17,441 nt of DNA from Pyronema omphalodes (taxonomy: Eukaryota > Ascomycota > Pezizomycetes > Pezizales > Pyronemataceae): assembly GCA_024516155.1 (NCBI GenBank), contig JAJJXM010000197.1, forward strand, positions 1 to 17,441, in the 5' to 3' direction. The notes under the pieces are model-generated. The model was not told the origin of the DNA. It made no database searches and was given only the letters and a program-made list of their open reading frames with translations. Position 1 is the stretch's first letter. The number at the start of each line of letters is the position of its first letter. Shown in pieces: positions 16,218 through 17,441 of this stretch. A program made the position numbers and the translations under genes.

Positions 16218-17441
16218 ATGTCGAAACCCTTCTCACTCTCCCTCGGAAATAAACCAGTCGTCAAGCCCCCCGTAGCAGCAAAGCCAACCTCCGCCAAACG
16301 TTCCCTTGCAGCCCTCGGTTCCGACGACGAAAGCGACGATGACACTAACCACCGGGGAAAGATTCAAGCCGTCAGTGGTTTCGCTCAAGGCACGGCTTTG
16401 GATGCTTCTGGCCAAACCAAAAACCTGCCCACCTCTCGTTATCCCAGCTATAGCCAACAAAGACTGGCGAGCTGAGGCGGAAGCTAGGCGAGGAAAGAAG
16501 ATTTATGTTCCGGAATCTGCCACCAGGGTTGTGACGAAGGAGGATTTGGTGGAAACTGCAAATACGGGCGAAGGAGAAACTTTTGGGTTGAAGGTTTTTG
16601 AGAAGAAGACCACTGAAGTGACGGAAACTATTGAAGAAGATGGGGAGACAGTGGAGAAGAAGGTGTTGACGGAGGATGAAATTGCTATCGCAGCCCTAAT
16701 GGGAGAGAAGAAGGCGAGGGAGGATTTGGTTATTGCTTCAGCCGGAGATAGTGATTGGAGAGATAAGGCAGGCAATGAGGATGATGCTTATAAGAGGGAT
16801 GTGGATTCCCGGCCTGACGTACCGACGCTGGAAGACTACGCCGCTGTTCCAGTGGAGGAATTTGGAGCTGCATTGCTCAGAGGAATGGGATGGAAGGGTG
16901 GAGATCAACTTGGCGGAAAGGGGAAGAAGGCAGATGATAAGAGCGGCAAGCTAAGATTGGTGGAGAAGAGACCTGCTTTTCTGGGAATTGGTGCGAAGCC
17001 AGTGGCGGATATTCCGGAGCTTGGAGCTTGGGGGAAGGGAGATAAGAAAGGCAAAGGGAATAGAAGGCCCGATACAACTTATGTTCCGGTGGTAATGGTG
17101 GATAAGAGGACTGGAAAGGTGGTCGACGCAGATCAGAAGGATAGCAAGAGCGATTCTGGAAGAAGTGGCAAGGAGGATAGTGGAAAGGAAATTGTGAGAT
17201 CAAGGGATGATAGAGATGATCGGGATCGGGATCGGGATTCGAGGAGAAGAGATGATGACTCTGAGCGAAGGAGATATCGGGATAGATCCTCAGACCGGTC
17301 TAAGAGAGAAAGATCATCCGACAGGTCAAAGAGAGATAGGTCGAGGGACCGTGATAGATCTAGGGATCGGGATCGGGATAGCAAGAAGGATAGTGGTCGT
17401 GATAGGGACCGTGATAGGCGGAAGGACGATGACTACGAGCG
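16218..17441 (+). CDS. SPP2: SPP2-type G-patch pre-mRNA splicing factor (3' end outside window)
   Basis: Spp2 (GPKOW in animals) uses its G-patch to bind and stimulate the DEAH helicase Prp2, which remodels the spliceosome before the first catalytic step. The start at 16218 (ACCACCATGTCG) opens MSKPFSLSLGNKP, then ALGSDDESDDD and VSGFAQG. After a frame change come LVIPAIANKDWRAEAEARRG, an acidic linker, DVPTLEDYAAVPVEEFGAAL, the G-patch LLRGMGWKGGDQLGGKGKK (about residues 215-235) and KRPAFLGIGAKP. A tail of Arg-Asp and Arg-Ser repeats follows and runs off the window, which truncates the gene. One extra C in CCC at 16428-16430 breaks the frame after NLP; without it NLPPLVIPAI reads through. 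The remaining 1 kb is open to the edge. Confidence 0.88.

Noticed and set aside
16503..17384. Minus-strand ORFs opposite SPP2, including an SRSRSLDLSRSLDLS-type peptide
   Set aside because: They are complementary shadows of the acidic linker and Arg-Asp tail of SPP2.

Overview
The window looks like nuclear DNA of a filamentous ascomycete (Pezizomycotina; the class cannot be fixed from sequence alone). It holds three conserved eukaryotic genes, short fungal-type introns (a GTGAGT donor and GCTAAC branch site in a 61-nt intron), very long intergenic spacers and no operon-like packing. The genes are the 3' part of the Mediator kinase-module subunit MED12/SRB8 (+ strand, entering from the left edge and ending at 2419), a full-length homologue of the autophagy kinase ATG1 (- strand, about 9946 to 6859), and the 5' part of the G-patch splicing factor SPP2 (+ strand, from 16218 and running off the right edge). 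They serve transcription, autophagy and splicing, and nothing suggests a shared pathway.

Layout. 1-2419: MED12 C-terminal region with one small intron and two apparent frameshifts. About 2500-6200: a dense cluster of at least fifteen different micro- and minisatellites and C-tracts lying between the convergent MED12 and ATG1 3' ends, divided into long blocks of one-sided base composition. 6859-9946: ATG1 on the minus strand. Its last 248 codons are one clean ORF, but the kinase domain and middle region are cut by many one-base insertions and deletions, although the motifs are almost unchanged at residue level. About 9950-15900: a 6-kb divergent intergenic region with only short repeats and unrecognised ORFs. 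15934-16086: a 50-codon ORF resembling a mitochondrial presequence, in the likely SPP2 leader. 16218-17441: SPP2, with one extra C near codon 71.

The main question raised is why all three conserved genes carry single-base indels while their residues stay conserved. Uncorrected sequencing or assembly error is the simplest explanation. Recent pseudogenisation, or a slippage-prone lineage, would be the biological alternatives. I found no RNA gene, CRISPR array or recognisable transposon. All gene identities rest on motif recognition from memory, without a database search.
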